From the NCBI RefSeq assembly GCF_001548095.1, contig NZ_AP014815.1:3409656-3473655 (forward strand): a DNA stretch of 64,000 nucleotides, in the 5' to 3' direction. Below the pieces are notes generated by a model. That model was not told the DNA's origin. It saw nothing but the letters and a program-made list of their open reading frames with translations, and made no database searches. The DNA is from Geminocystis sp. NIES-3708 (GTDB taxonomy: Bacteria; Cyanobacteriota; Cyanobacteriia; Cyanobacteriales; Cyanobacteriaceae). This document shows positions 1-9,168 of this stretch, piece after piece (the first letter of the stretch is position 1; each line of letters starts with the position of its first letter). The position numbers and the translations under genes were made by a program.

Positions 1-1
1 C

Positions 2-526
2 ACATTTCATAGTCCACTACAAGCACTATCTTCCGCTATTAAATTACCAGCACTCTATCTGATAACTCTTTTGATTTGTTTGCCAACTCTTTATATTTTT
101 AATGTATTATTTGGTTCTAAACAAAATATTGCTCAACATTTCACTTATTTATTAACAGCTGTAACGGTAATTGCTGTTTTGCTTTGTGGTTTTGCACCAG
201 TGGTTTTGTTTTTTTTAATTACTGTTAATGATTATCCTTTTTTTGTATTATTAAATGTGGTTATTTTTGCCCTAACGGGTATTATTGGAGTTTCTTTTTT
301 ATATCGAATCATGAAACCCATTGATAATGATGATAACGATCAAAATATTAAAGTTCGTAAGAATATTTTAAAATTCTGGTTAGTCTTATATGGTTTTGTC
401 GGAAGTCAGCTAGGATGGACACTTCGTCCTTTTTTTGGTACGGCTGGTAATTTTGAATTCTTTCGCCCAAGGGAAGGTAGTTTTTTTTCTGGAGTATTAA
501 ACGCATTTATTGATTTTGTGTTTTGA
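2..526 (+). CDS. Multi-pass membrane protein, 5' end outside the window
   Basis: The reading frame is open from base 2, so the start codon lies upstream of the window. The TTG at 71 is internal: the residues before it (SSAIKLPALYLITLLICLPT) continue the same hydrophobic protein. About 174 residues are visible, with at least three membrane segments and a conserved-looking C-terminal stretch (GSQLGWTLRPFFG). The sequence resembles a cyanobacterial membrane protein family that databases often label 'actin-binding WH2 domain-containing'; I know of no established function and the label is doubtful. The frame ends in TGA at 524-526. The 200-bp spacer before yebC holds no gene I can see. Confidence 0.6.
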   Translation, partial: TFHSPLQALSSAIKLPALYLITLLICLPTLYIFNVLFGSKQNIAQHFTYLLTAVTVIAVLLCGFAPVVLFFLITVNDYPFFVLLNVVIFALTGIIGVSFLYRIMKPIDNDDNDQNIKVRKNILKFWLVLYGFVGSQLGWTLRPFFGTAGNFEFFRPREGSFFSGVLNAFIDFVF

Positions 527-731
527 TTCAGCTAAGACGCATTTAACTTGCATTTTTTCAAACTGAGGAATCAAAGCTATTATTCTTGCTACATTTGGTT
601 TACTTAGTGATCATTTTTTGACCGCAACTGGCTTCTTGTGCTTTAAAATTTGGTTGTTAACTTGATTATTGATAACTAATTAGAGATAATGACATTTTAA
701 AAGTTTGATGAAGTAATTTTATAATTTAATT

Positions 732-1481
732 ATGGCAGGACATAGTAAATGGGCGAATATTAAACGACAAAAAGCTGTTGTTGATGCTAAAAAAGGTAAA
801 ACTTTTACTCAACTTTCACGTGCTATTATTGTAGCCGCTCGTCATGGAAGTCCAGATCCTGAAGGTAATTTTCAGTTGCGCACAGCCATCGAAAAAGCTA
901 AGGCAGCTAGTATTCCTAATGAAAATATTGAACGGGCGATCGCTAAAGGTGCTGGTACGTATAGCGATGACGATAGTATTTTAGAAGAAATTAGATATGA
1001 AGGTTATGGTATTGGTGGAGTGGCAGTGTTAATTGAAGCCTTGACAGATAATCGTAATCGCACAGCCGCAGATATTCGATCAGCTTTTACTAAAAATGGT
1101 GGTAATCTAGGGGAAACTGGTTGTGTTAGTTGGATGTTTGATCAAAAAGGGGTTATCACTATTGAAGGAAAGATAAAGGAAGAAAAGTTGTTAGAGATTT
1201 GTTTAGAAGCAGACGCAGATAGTTATGAAATTATTGACGAGGAAGATTATCAAGGTGCGGAAATTTTTACAACCATTGAAGGGATAGAGAATCTTAATAA
1301 GATCTTGACAAATAATAATTTTTGTGTTAGAGAAATAGAACTTCGTTGGATACCGAATAATATAGTAGAAATTAATGATCAAGATCAGATTAAATATTTA
1401 TTAAGATTAATAGATACTCTTGAATCTTTAGATGATGTGCAAAATGTCACAGCAAATTTTGAATTAATCGAAAATGAGTAA
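732..1481 (+). CDS. yebC: YebC/PmpR family protein
   Basis: The 249-residue product starts with the family hallmark AGHSKWANIKRQKA (residues 2-15) and is collinear with YebC/PmpR/TACO1 proteins over its whole length, which is the usual size. Acidic motifs typical of the family are present (GYGIGGVAVLIEALTDNRNR, residues about 91-110). Members are described as DNA-binding regulators, and more recently as translation factors that ease ribosome stalling at proline-rich sites; the sequence does not show which applies here. A HIP1 octamer lies inside the gene at 936-943. It appears monocistronic, with about 200 bp upstream and 290 bp downstream free of genes. Confidence 0.95.
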   Translation: MAGHSKWANIKRQKAVVDAKKGKTFTQLSRAIIVAARHGSPDPEGNFQLRTAIEKAKAASIPNENIERAIAKGAGTYSDDDSILEEIRYEGYGIGGVAVLIEALTDNRNRTAADIRSAFTKNGGNLGETGCVSWMFDQKGVITIEGKIKEEKLLEICLEADADSYEIIDEEDYQGAEIFTTIEGIENLNKILTNNNFCVREIELRWIPNNIVEINDQDQIKYLLRLIDTLESLDDVQNVTANFELIENE

Positions 1482-1773
1482 AATCACCCTAACTATTATT
1501 AAGAAAATCAACAAATTAATCTTTTATGCTCTATATATCTTAAAATATCATTGATAAGCTAAAACGCACATAGTCGAGCGATTTAATACAAGAGAATACC
1601 CAATAATAAACCACAGAAAATATATTAAATCTGATTTTAACTATTTTTCTGACCAGTAGTTTAGATGTGTCTTAGTTTATACCAGTTATTAATCTGGATT
1701 TAAACCTGTCCTTGAGATAGTGATAATTAGTCATCTACGCTTCTATTTTAGTTAAGAAAGTCAAGGGGAAGAA

Positions 1774-2991
1774 ATGAGTAGTTCAGGAATACTAAAGCAA
1801 AAACTGCAATCCCTTCAAGGAAAAAAGTTTACAGGTAGAATAGATGTTAAAAATGCGAATGGCATCAAATGGCGGTTATATTTCTGCCTTAGTCGTTTAA
1901 TTTGGGCAGATGGCGGTTATCATCCTTATCGGGTATGGGAAAGATTATTAACAAAATATTGTCCTCATTTAGACAATCAATTAATTGATATTAACAAAGC
2001 AAAAGAATTTGAGTGTTGGAATTATTATTTAATTGTCTCTTTATTACAAAGATTTTTAATTACAAAAGAACAAGCATTATTTTTAATAGATGAAAGAATA
2101 AAACAAATATTATTTGATATTTATCAAGCAGAAAATCAAGAAATATTAAAATATGATGTTGTTATTGTAGAAGACAATTTCCCAGAAGAATCAGGATTAA
2201 AAGTGTCTATTACTTTATTCAAAATAGAAACTTTATTAGCCGCAGTCGAATATCAGTGGCAACATTGGCACAACATGGGATTAAGTCTTTGGAATCCCAA
2301 CTTTGCACCTATTATTAAAAATCCTGTTTTATTACAACAAAAATTTAAAGGAAAAGAAAGTACTTATAAAAAATTAGTCTCTTTATTAAATGGAAAATAT
2401 CCTTTAATTGAATTAGCTGATAAATTAAATTTAACTATTTTGAAGATTACTGTTTGGTTAAAACCTTATTTTGAACAGGGATTAATTGCTTTAGTTGAAG
2501 TAAAAGATCAACCTTTACAAATAACATTAATTGGCATCACAAATAATAATTATAAATTAACAAAGACTACTCATCAACAAGTTGTTTTCTGTATTGATGA
2601 CAGCTTACAAGTTTGTCAGATAATGGAACATATTATCACAGAAGCAGGTTATCAATATGTTTCTATTCAAAACCCCATTAAAGCCTTACCAGAAATTTTG
2701 AAAAGAAAACCAGATTTAATTTTTTTAGACTTAGTAATGCCTATTGTTAATGGTTATGAAATTTGTTCTCAAATTCGTCGGGTTTCTTCTTTAAAAGACA
2801 CTCCTATTATTATTCTGACTAGCAATGATGGTATGTTAGATCGAGTTAGAAGTAAAATTGTGGGAGCGAATGGCTTTTTAAGTAAACCAATTGATCAAGA
2901 AAAAGTTTTAGCAAAAATTAAATCTTGTTTGCGATCGAAAAATAATAATTCAGCAACTACTTTAGAGTTGACCACAGAGACAAAAATTTAA
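1774..2991 (+). CDS. PatA-like response regulator (N-terminal PATAN-type domain plus receiver)
   Basis: The protein has 405 residues. Residues about 1-250 form a domain of the type found N-terminally in cyanobacterial PatA/PixG-like regulators (GRIDVKNANGIKWRLYFCLS at 21-40). Residues 269-385 are a CheY-like receiver with the acidic pair DD (275-276), phosphoacceptor Asp319 (IFLDLVMP) and Lys371 (SKPID). There is no DNA-binding output domain. A purine-rich ribosome-binding site (AAGGGGAAG) supports the ATG at 1774. Receivers of this type act with CheA-like kinases in phototaxis, motility or cell-differentiation pathways; no kinase gene of that type is in the window. A paralogue is encoded at 45317-46501. 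Confidence 0.85.
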   Translation: MSSSGILKQKLQSLQGKKFTGRIDVKNANGIKWRLYFCLSRLIWADGGYHPYRVWERLLTKYCPHLDNQLIDINKAKEFECWNYYLIVSLLQRFLITKEQALFLIDERIKQILFDIYQAENQEILKYDVVIVEDNFPEESGLKVSITLFKIETLLAAVEYQWQHWHNMGLSLWNPNFAPIIKNPVLLQQKFKGKESTYKKLVSLLNGKYPLIELADKLNLTILKITVWLKPYFEQGLIALVEVKDQPLQITLIGITNNNYKLTKTTHQQVVFCIDDSLQVCQIMEHIITEAGYQYVSIQNPIKALPEILKRKPDLIFLDLVMPIVNGYEICSQIRRVSSLKDTPIIILTSNDGMLDRVRSKIVGANGFLSKPIDQEKVLAKIKSCLRSKNNNSATTLELTTETKI

Positions 2992-3064
2992 AATATTGTC
3001 AGAGTATCTCAACTATGGTTAAAATAGTAAAATTGTCCAATAATCAAATTATTATTTAAACTTT

Positions 3065-3241
3065 ATGGCAGTACCTAAGAAGAAAACATCAAAATCTAAA
3101 CGTAATCAACGTCGTGCCCATTGGATTAAGAAAGCTGAATTACAAGCACAAAAAGCATTATCTTTAGGTAAATCAGTGTTAACTGGAAACTCTAATAGTT
3201 TTGTCTATATTACCGATGAGGAAGAAGAAGGAGAAGAGTAG
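3065..3241 (+). CDS. rpmF: 50S ribosomal protein L32
   Basis: This 58-residue frame starts [20 protein letters not shown], the diagnostic N-terminus of L32, and ends in an acidic tail (TDEEEEGEE). The length matches cyanobacterial L32. These proteins lack the zinc-binding cysteines seen in some other bacteria, and none is present here. The gene sits 73 bp after the response regulator on the same strand. An AT-rich inverted repeat (about 3267-3300, AGGGAAAAAAA paired with TTTTTTTCCT) follows the stop and may serve as a weak terminator. Confidence 0.95.
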   Translation: MAVPKKKTSKSKRNQRRAHWIKKAELQAQKALSLGKSVLTGNSNSFVYITDEEEEGEE

Positions 3242-3670
3242 TTAACTATTGTTTTTGAGTTGATGTAGGGAAAAAAATAAATTTAATAACTTTTTTTCCT
3301 CTCATTTTATGACTTTTTTTCAATCAAAAAATATTTTATTTAACCTTTAATCTCCAAGTGTTTTTTCTGTTTAAAACCCTCCATTTTCAGTCTTCAGTAA
3401 AATCTCTAAAAACTTGATTAATTCAGACACATAAGAGTTTGTATTCGTTGGAAATTATAAATAATTGGCTACTAAATTTTGACTACTGATTTTAAAAACA
3501 ATAAAGTTATTGCTTACTCTCATAACCACATTTGGCAAACCCTAATTCAATCTAACATTGTTTCTGAGAATAAATTTTCTTTCTCAAAGACAATACAAAT
3601 TTGTTGAAATAATTAGAAATTTAACTTCTATAATGAAAGAACTTAAATCAGAATAAACTTATTACTTAGT
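3242..3670. other. Intergenic region with two hairpins
   Basis: No coding sequence is apparent in 429 bp between rpmF and the GAF gene. Two inverted repeats are visible: an A/T stem at 3267-3300 just after rpmF, and a 14-bp stem (one mismatch, one G-U) at 3557-3594 pairing ATTGTTTCTGAGAA with TTCTCAAAGACAAT around a 10-base loop. The second lies about 75 bases before the GAF start codon and could sit in its 5' untranslated region; it lacks a T tract, so it is not a normal terminator. Confidence 0.5.
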
Positions 3671-4285
3671 ATGAATCTTCCACCTCAACAATCTGTACAA
3701 GCTTTACAATTAGAAGTTTCTTCTCTTAGAAGTCATATTGCTGACTTAAGTAAATATAAATTAGCAATGGAAGCCCAAGAAAAACTATTTCGCTCTATTT
3801 TAATGATGAGTAATGTTTCTGTTGGCAAACTTATGTTACGCTCTATTCTTTTGGAAATAACTGAAGTCAGTAGGGAATTAACTAGGGCAAAAGATGCTAG
3901 TCTGTTTATGTTAGATGATCGTGGAGTTATTACTGAAAGTATTTTAGCTCGTGGTCCAACGATGCGGGATGAAAAAGATTATTTAATTGGAGAAGTTTTA
4001 GACAAAGGTTTAGGAGGATGGGTTGCTCGTTATCGCCGCATGGCTATTGTCAAAAATGCTGATGAAGATAATCGCTGGTTACATTTTTCAAATCAACCTT
4101 ATAAAGTTGGTTCTGCTTTGTGTATTCCTTTTTTACGTGGTAGTCTATTATTAGGTATTTTAACTCTTACTCATCCTGAAACTGAACATTTTACTAAAGA
4201 TATAGCAGATTTTATGAGTATGTATTCTCCTGCCATTGCGATAGCATTAGATCATGCCCGATTACAATTAACCATTAACAGTTAA
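3671..4285 (+). CDS. GAF-domain protein
   Basis: The product has 204 residues. Residues 1-40 look like a short coiled coil (VQALQLEVSSLRSHIADLSK), and residues about 50-197 form a single GAF domain (KDASLFMLDDRG; GEVLDKGLGGWVARYRRM; SALCIPFLRGSLLLGILTLT). There is no cysteine placed like a bilin attachment site, so chromophore binding is unlikely, and no kinase, cyclase or phosphodiesterase domain follows. It may act as a stand-alone sensory or dimerisation subunit. It is monocistronic as far as can be seen, with the convergent glycan cluster starting just beyond. Confidence 0.8.
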   Translation: MNLPPQQSVQALQLEVSSLRSHIADLSKYKLAMEAQEKLFRSILMMSNVSVGKLMLRSILLEITEVSRELTRAKDASLFMLDDRGVITESILARGPTMRDEKDYLIGEVLDKGLGGWVARYRRMAIVKNADEDNRWLHFSNQPYKVGSALCIPFLRGSLLLGILTLTHPETEHFTKDIADFMSMYSPAIAIALDHARLQLTINS

Positions 4286-4362
4286 AAAATTTTAAGTTTT
4301 TTTTATTTATATCATCGAAAATATTTCAAGATTATCAGTTAGTGGAGTATGTGCGATCATAC

Positions 4363-5496
4363 TTAACTTATTTTTAAACAAGATAAAACAAGATTTGCCC
4401 TCGCCTTCCATGTATATTGTGACAAAAATTCTTTTCTTGCGTTACATCCTAAAAGCTGCCTGAAAGAAGAATCATCTCTGAGTTTTGACAACGCCGTTGC
4501 CCAGTCATTAATATTATCAGGATTACATAATAGAGCTGTCTTGTTATCTTCTAAAACCTCTGTTAAAACTGCTAGATTAGACGTGACAATTGGTTTACCA
4601 ACAGACATATATTCAAATATTTTTAGAGGAGACATCCATCTACTAACATCACCATTAGGATGCCCCGCAATACCAACTTTATTCAAATAAGGTGCAATTA
4701 AAACATCAAAACTGGAACGATACTTATGGGTTTGAGAGTAGGGCAAAAAACCATAAAAAATCAGATTTGATAATTGATTCGTTTTTTCCTTCCAAATTTT
4801 AAGATCTTCTTCCGTTCCTCCTATAACATGAAACTGAGCCCATGGACATAAAGGGGCTAATTGAGAAATAATTTCCATTCCTTTGCCATTATATAATTGA
4901 CCGATATAACCAACACGAAACATATCAGAGTCAAAACTAACACTGGATATACTACTCTTATTCTCCTCTAAATCATCTGCCCCATCATGGGCAACACAGA
5001 TTAATTTTTCAGGAATTTGATAATTTTTAACAAAAGATTCTTTCAGAGCATTAGAAATGGTAACAATTCTGGTTGGTTTTTTCTGATTAACAAGCCAAGA
5101 TAGTAATTTTGCGGCTACTTTTCCTGATTGTCCTATGTCGGAGTGAGATTCAAAAATTGAAGGAATATTGAAAAATAAACCGAGAAGACATCCTGAAATT
5201 AATCGACAATAGATAACATCTGGCTTAAATTTCCATAAAGCGGGTAAGGCTAAAATGCTATACAGATAACCTGCACCAGCAAAGGATAAGGGTGGTAAAT
5301 AAGAAATATCAAATTTCTTTTCAATTCCATATAAACTATAAATATCTTCTGGTTCAGAATTTAAACTTGATTGGTTTTTGGCAAATAAGAGAACTTCATG
5401 ACCGTTTTTCGTGAAAGCCTCGCACATTTTCATAACTTGGATGCTGTTGGCGGAGCGAGAAGGTATGCCAGACCATGATATATAAGCTATTTTCAT
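4363..5496 (-). CDS. GT4-type glycosyltransferase
   Basis: This 377-residue protein has the two-Rossmann GT-B layout of family 4 glycosyltransferases: an N-terminal acceptor domain (MKIAYISWSGIPSRSANSIQ), a hinge motif VGYIGQLYNGKGME (195-208), and the donor-binding region FEYMSVGKPIV (294-304) containing the family glutamate. It would transfer a nucleotide-activated sugar onto a growing glycan at the cytoplasmic face of the membrane; donor and acceptor cannot be read from the sequence. It is the last gene of a same-strand group with a methyltransferase, flippase and sulfotransferase, pointing to surface polysaccharide or glycolipid synthesis. Confidence 0.85.
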   Translation of the reverse strand: MKIAYISWSGIPSRSANSIQVMKMCEAFTKNGHEVLLFAKNQSSLNSEPEDIYSLYGIEKKFDISYLPPLSFAGAGYLYSILALPALWKFKPDVIYCRLISGCLLGLFFNIPSIFESHSDIGQSGKVAAKLLSWLVNQKKPTRIVTISNALKESFVKNYQIPEKLICVAHDGADDLEENKSSISSVSFDSDMFRVGYIGQLYNGKGMEIISQLAPLCPWAQFHVIGGTEEDLKIWKEKTNQLSNLIFYGFLPYSQTHKYRSSFDVLIAPYLNKVGIAGHPNGDVSRWMSPLKIFEYMSVGKPIVTSNLAVLTEVLEDNKTALLCNPDNINDWATALSKLRDDSSFRQLLGCNARKEFLSQYTWKARANLVLSCLKIS

Positions 5497-5710
5497 CTAT
5501 ATTTTAATTTCCATTTTGTAAGATGTCTATCCTGGATAATAGATTTAATCGGAATAATTTTAAGTACTCGATGAATAGTGTTATTAATCTCGAATATTGG
5601 ATTTTGCAACTCTAGCAGTAGCTGTTATTTTTTATAACTGATAGATTCCAATTTAAAGATAAAAAGTAATCTGATTAACATCTACTTTAAATAAATCATT
5701 CTTAATGTTT

Positions 5711-6397
5711 TCATTCTTTATTCTTGATCACAGCTATGTTTGAAAAACATAGCCAAGGAAAAAATGACGATAAAGAAATTTCAAGTGGCTTAAAAATGCC
5801 AAATTTGTCCAGCCATGGTAAAGGAACATAGTCTTGAGAATACTCCTTAACGTTCAAACAACAAATACGTTCAAGAAAATTAATCCAATGAGATCTATCC
5901 CATGAATATACATGACCCTGATTGACGTAGTTGCGCTTAAGAATATTACCGTAAAATACAGTGGGGCGAACAGGATTCGGCACAGCAACTATTGCTATTC
6001 CGTTAGGACGAAGCATTTTAATGATCCCTTTCATTACATCATAAGGTCTCTTTGTATGTTCAAGAACATGAGACATGATAATAGAATCAAATGTCAACTT
6101 CAAATCAAATAAGTCTTCAAGATTTCCCATTGGATCAATCTGAATTGATCTATGTAATGTTACTTTATTGTTTGTTGTAGTTAGTAAATGCTCGTCAATA
6201 TCTGCTGCAAAAATCCTAGTATCTGGTCTTTTATTTTTTATTAATTCCAGTGTATGCCCTAAACCGCATCCGATTTCTAATAAATCACAAGATGCAGAAG
6301 AATATTTCTCAAATAATCTTGCTATTTCAAAATGATAGGGGCGAATTTTTTGGTTGTAGGATATGTGAACATTAGGTCGAGTCAGGCGATTATCCAT
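5711..6397 (-). CDS. Class I SAM-dependent methyltransferase
   Basis: The 228-residue protein has SAM-binding motif I LLEIGCGLGHT (39-49), an acidic residue after the second strand (FAADID) and motif IV region IIMSHVLEHTKRP (about 107-119) followed by LRPNGIAIVAVPNP. This matches the Methyltransf_11/23 families. Position between a glycosyltransferase and a flippase suggests it methylates a sugar or a glycan end; a small-molecule substrate is possible. The 214-bp gap to the glycosyltransferase gene holds nothing recognisable. Both ends are intact. Confidence 0.85.
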   Translation of the reverse strand: MDNRLTRPNVHISYNQKIRPYHFEIARLFEKYSSASCDLLEIGCGLGHTLELIKNKRPDTRIFAADIDEHLLTTTNNKVTLHRSIQIDPMGNLEDLFDLKLTFDSIIMSHVLEHTKRPYDVMKGIIKMLRPNGIAIVAVPNPVRPTVFYGNILKRNYVNQGHVYSWDRSHWINFLERICCLNVKEYSQDYVPLPWLDKFGIFKPLEISLSSFFPWLCFSNIAVIKNKE

Positions 6398-6563
6398 TTT
6401 TGGTCAATCAATTAATGTGGGTAAATTTTGTATAAGTATTTTAATTTTACTTATAAATTAAAAAATAAAAAATAAAATTAGGACTGAAAACGTAAAAAGT
6501 AATATTGACTGCCGCTTTTTTCTTGTCATTCTGATTGAATGTAGTCAAAGCATAATTTGTTTC

Positions 6564-7880
6564 TTAAGTTTTATAAATAATATTCCGAACTTCTTTGACT
6601 GCTTTAACTGCAAATACTAAATTAATACACACCATATTTACCGAGGTAATCACCGCCATGGCGAAACTACCAAAATTAGGAAGAAAAACAAGCATGAAGA
6701 ATAATTCTATAAAAAAACTCAGCATTATGACCTTTACTCTATATCTATGATAGTCTAAACTCAAAATCAAAGCTTGAGCCCAAAATAAAATGAGAGAAAC
6801 AGTAAAGGCTAATGAAATTATAATAAATAAAGGATAAGATTTAATAAATTCTTCTCCATAGAAAAATAGTATAAAAGGATATATGAGCAAGAAGACTAAA
6901 ATCATTGTTAAAGTGAGAATGGGAATTAACTTCAGTGAAATCCTTTTCAACTCTTGAATGATTTTTTGTGTTTGACGGTTAGCGATTAACTCATTAAAAT
7001 CTTGATATATGATGGAAGTTAATGATTGAGTTCCTACTTGTAAGAAGCTAGATAATGTTTTTGCTAACTGATAAATTCCGACTTCTTTATTAGAAGTAAA
7101 AGCACCTAAAATAAGTATATCAATATTTTTAATCAGACTAGAAAAAGTTGTTGAAATATATGTTGAAAACATAAAGTTCCAAAATTGGTTTAGTTGTCGA
7201 AAACTTTTGAAGTAATTATGCCATGGCAAAGACATAATTTTTATGTTGTAACCTTCTTTTAACTCTTGATTGAGAAAAATTATTACAACGATAAAATTAA
7301 CTATGGAGATAAAACTAATCAGAATAGTCATTGTGTACAAGTTGAGTAGTTGTACAAAATAAAGAATGGAAATCAGAGCCACCTGAACAAAAGTAATAAC
7401 AATTTGACGTAAAGATTGTTTTCCCAAACGCTTGAGATCACGAGCAACACAATACCATGTGTTATCAAAAGAACGAGCTAAAAATGATGTGGCATAGAGA
7501 ATAAATAAAATAGGTTGAGCTTGTCCTTGTGCTAAATTAGTTGCTATTATAGGTGAGAATATAACTATAAATAAGAATGGGATTATATTACTTGCTATAT
7601 CGGTAATAATAGCAGTAGCCAGTAGTAATCTGATTTTTTCTGACTCGTTTTTTATTCTAAATTCTACTAAATAACGAGTTAAAGCTTCTTGGGTACGAAA
7701 AGCAAAAAAAGATGAAACTATGACAGAGAAAGAAACTATTGTACTCCAAACTCCCAATAATTCTGCTCCTAAAGCCCTAGCCACAAAGATATTTTGGGCA
7801 AACCGTAACACCATTGAACCAATACCTCCTGCGAAGAGATAGGAGGAATGTTTCATTAAATTTTTTATTGATATACTCAT
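6564..7880 (-). CDS. Wzx-like polysaccharide flippase (MATE/MOP superfamily)
   Basis: The 438-residue product is strongly hydrophobic with about 12 membrane segments and starts SIKNLMKHSSYLFAGGIGSM, typical of polysaccharide biosynthesis proteins of the MOP/MATE superfamily. The pattern RDLKRLGKQSLRQI in a cytoplasmic loop and two six-helix halves fit the family. It would flip a lipid-linked oligosaccharide across the plasma membrane. It begins 34 bp downstream of the sulfotransferase gene on the same strand, so co-transcription is likely. O-antigen versus exopolysaccharide use cannot be told apart. Confidence 0.85.
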   Translation of the reverse strand: MSISIKNLMKHSSYLFAGGIGSMVLRFAQNIFVARALGAELLGVWSTIVSFSVIVSSFFAFRTQEALTRYLVEFRIKNESEKIRLLLATAIITDIASNIIPFLFIVIFSPIIATNLAQGQAQPILFILYATSFLARSFDNTWYCVARDLKRLGKQSLRQIVITFVQVALISILYFVQLLNLYTMTILISFISIVNFIVVIIFLNQELKEGYNIKIMSLPWHNYFKSFRQLNQFWNFMFSTYISTTFSSLIKNIDILILGAFTSNKEVGIYQLAKTLSSFLQVGTQSLTSIIYQDFNELIANRQTQKIIQELKRISLKLIPILTLTMILVFLLIYPFILFFYGEEFIKSYPLFIIISLAFTVSLILFWAQALILSLDYHRYRVKVIMLSFFIELFFMLVFLPNFGSFAMAVITSVNMVCINLVFAVKAVKEVRNIIYKT

Positions 7881-7914
7881 AAAATATGGGGACTATAGTG
7901 ACTCCGATATACTT

Positions 7915-8823
7915 TTAGGTAGAAAGCAAAATTCGTTTGATTTTTTTAAGTGTTTTGACAAATTTCTGTTTAAAGGTGATGGGATATGTTTTTGGGATTG
8001 GAAGTAAATTAATTTGGTATTGATAACCAAAATATTTTGCCATTGATTGGACTTCTTGTTCAAATTCTATTTTTTCTTGATCTGTCCAGTTCACAATAGT
8101 AGGTACTTCAGTAAAGCCATTCGGTTTTTTATTTGTCAGATTTTCAAACTGCTTAAGTGTGACTTCGGGCTGAAAACCAAAAAAGTTTGCTATTTCTATG
8201 TAAGATTGATAGTTAAATTCTTCTAACGTTTGAATTTTCCAATATTCCTGTGGTATTTGTTCAAACAAATTAATGACTCTAGAGTTAAGTTCATTCCAAT
8301 ACCAAGCTAGTTTTCCTACCCTTGTCATGGTTTGCCATTGCATAAACTTCTCACCAATGGGGGCTGGTCTTCCCAAAAAATGATGAAATGATTTATTTTT
8401 TTGATAACCTAAAGCTAAATTATGATTTTTCTGAAGGAATTGATCTTCATACCATCCTTTTACTAGATAGGAGTTGATAACTTTTTCTGGACTCCTAACT
8501 AAAAGTATAAATTTAGCCCCAAATCTTTCGTATAATTCTTTAACAGAAACAGATAAAAAAGCACTAGCTTCAAAAGAATAACTGTTTTTTTTCAAGTCTT
8601 CAAATATTTCATTTTGTTTGGTGTTTAAAAAACCTTCATGATCTACTGGTAGGTTATACCATTTACAATAACGATGAAAAGTTTCATTAAGTGCATTTCT
8701 CTCATGGGTTGATTTGACCTGTGGTTCTAATTCTAGTAATTTTGCTAAAAAATTAGTACCACACCTTCCAGTGCCAATAGCAAAACCAACATTATTTTTT
8801 ATTTGTGGATTATTATCGTGCAT
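7915..8823 (-). CDS. Sulfotransferase family protein
   Basis: The 302-residue protein carries the 5'-PAPS phosphosulfate-binding loop near its N-terminus (FAIGTGRCGTNFLAKLLE, about residues 14-31) and the 3'-phosphate motif region KFILLVRSPEKVINSYL (about 105-121). This is the layout of PAPS-dependent sulfotransferases. Directly upstream of the flippase, it probably sulfates a carbohydrate of the same pathway, giving a sulfated surface glycan; the acceptor is not determined by the sequence. The start ATG at 8821-8823 is followed by an acceptable N-terminus (HDNNPQIKNNVGFAIG). Confidence 0.82.
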   Translation of the reverse strand: MHDNNPQIKNNVGFAIGTGRCGTNFLAKLLELEPQVKSTHERNALNETFHRYCKWYNLPVDHEGFLNTKQNEIFEDLKKNSYSFEASAFLSVSVKELYERFGAKFILLVRSPEKVINSYLVKGWYEDQFLQKNHNLALGYQKNKSFHHFLGRPAPIGEKFMQWQTMTRVGKLAWYWNELNSRVINLFEQIPQEYWKIQTLEEFNYQSYIEIANFFGFQPEVTLKQFENLTNKKPNGFTEVPTIVNWTDQEKIEFEQEVQSMAKYFGYQYQINLLPIPKTYPITFKQKFVKTLKKIKRILLST

Positions 8824-9168
8824 ATAATTGCTATTTATTTCTTTTTTATAATTATTAAACGAAATATGTTGACTTGCTTTTTTCAGTTTAATTTTTTTCT
8901 CTTGAGGGTAATTATATAATTAATGGTAGTAAGAGGACTTACTAAACTTAAATAAGACAAACTTAACAAAGAAATTAATAAAGATCATATTTGTTAAACT
9001 AATATTCCAACAGATGGATTTTCATTTGAAGATGTGTATAAGATTTTGTTGATATTCGTTCAATACCCATTTTTTCTTGATTTTTAGCAAAATGTTCAAT
9101 ATCAGTATGACATTGAATGATTGTGTTTCTTTGACTACAATCACCACAGCATTTAAGCCTAATTTTTT
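8824..9168. other. Intergenic region with an unassigned open stretch
   Basis: No gene with a start codon is seen. On the minus strand a stop-free frame runs from inside the end of the neighbouring gene to a TAG at 8999-9001, encoding about 57 residues that include KCCGDCSQRNT and HTDIEHFAKNQEKMGIERI. It has no ATG/GTG/TTG start, and its mixed composition is less biased than random AT-rich DNA would give, so it could be a gene remnant. The rest (8824-8998) is plain AT-rich spacer upstream of the sulfotransferase gene. Confidence 0.35.
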
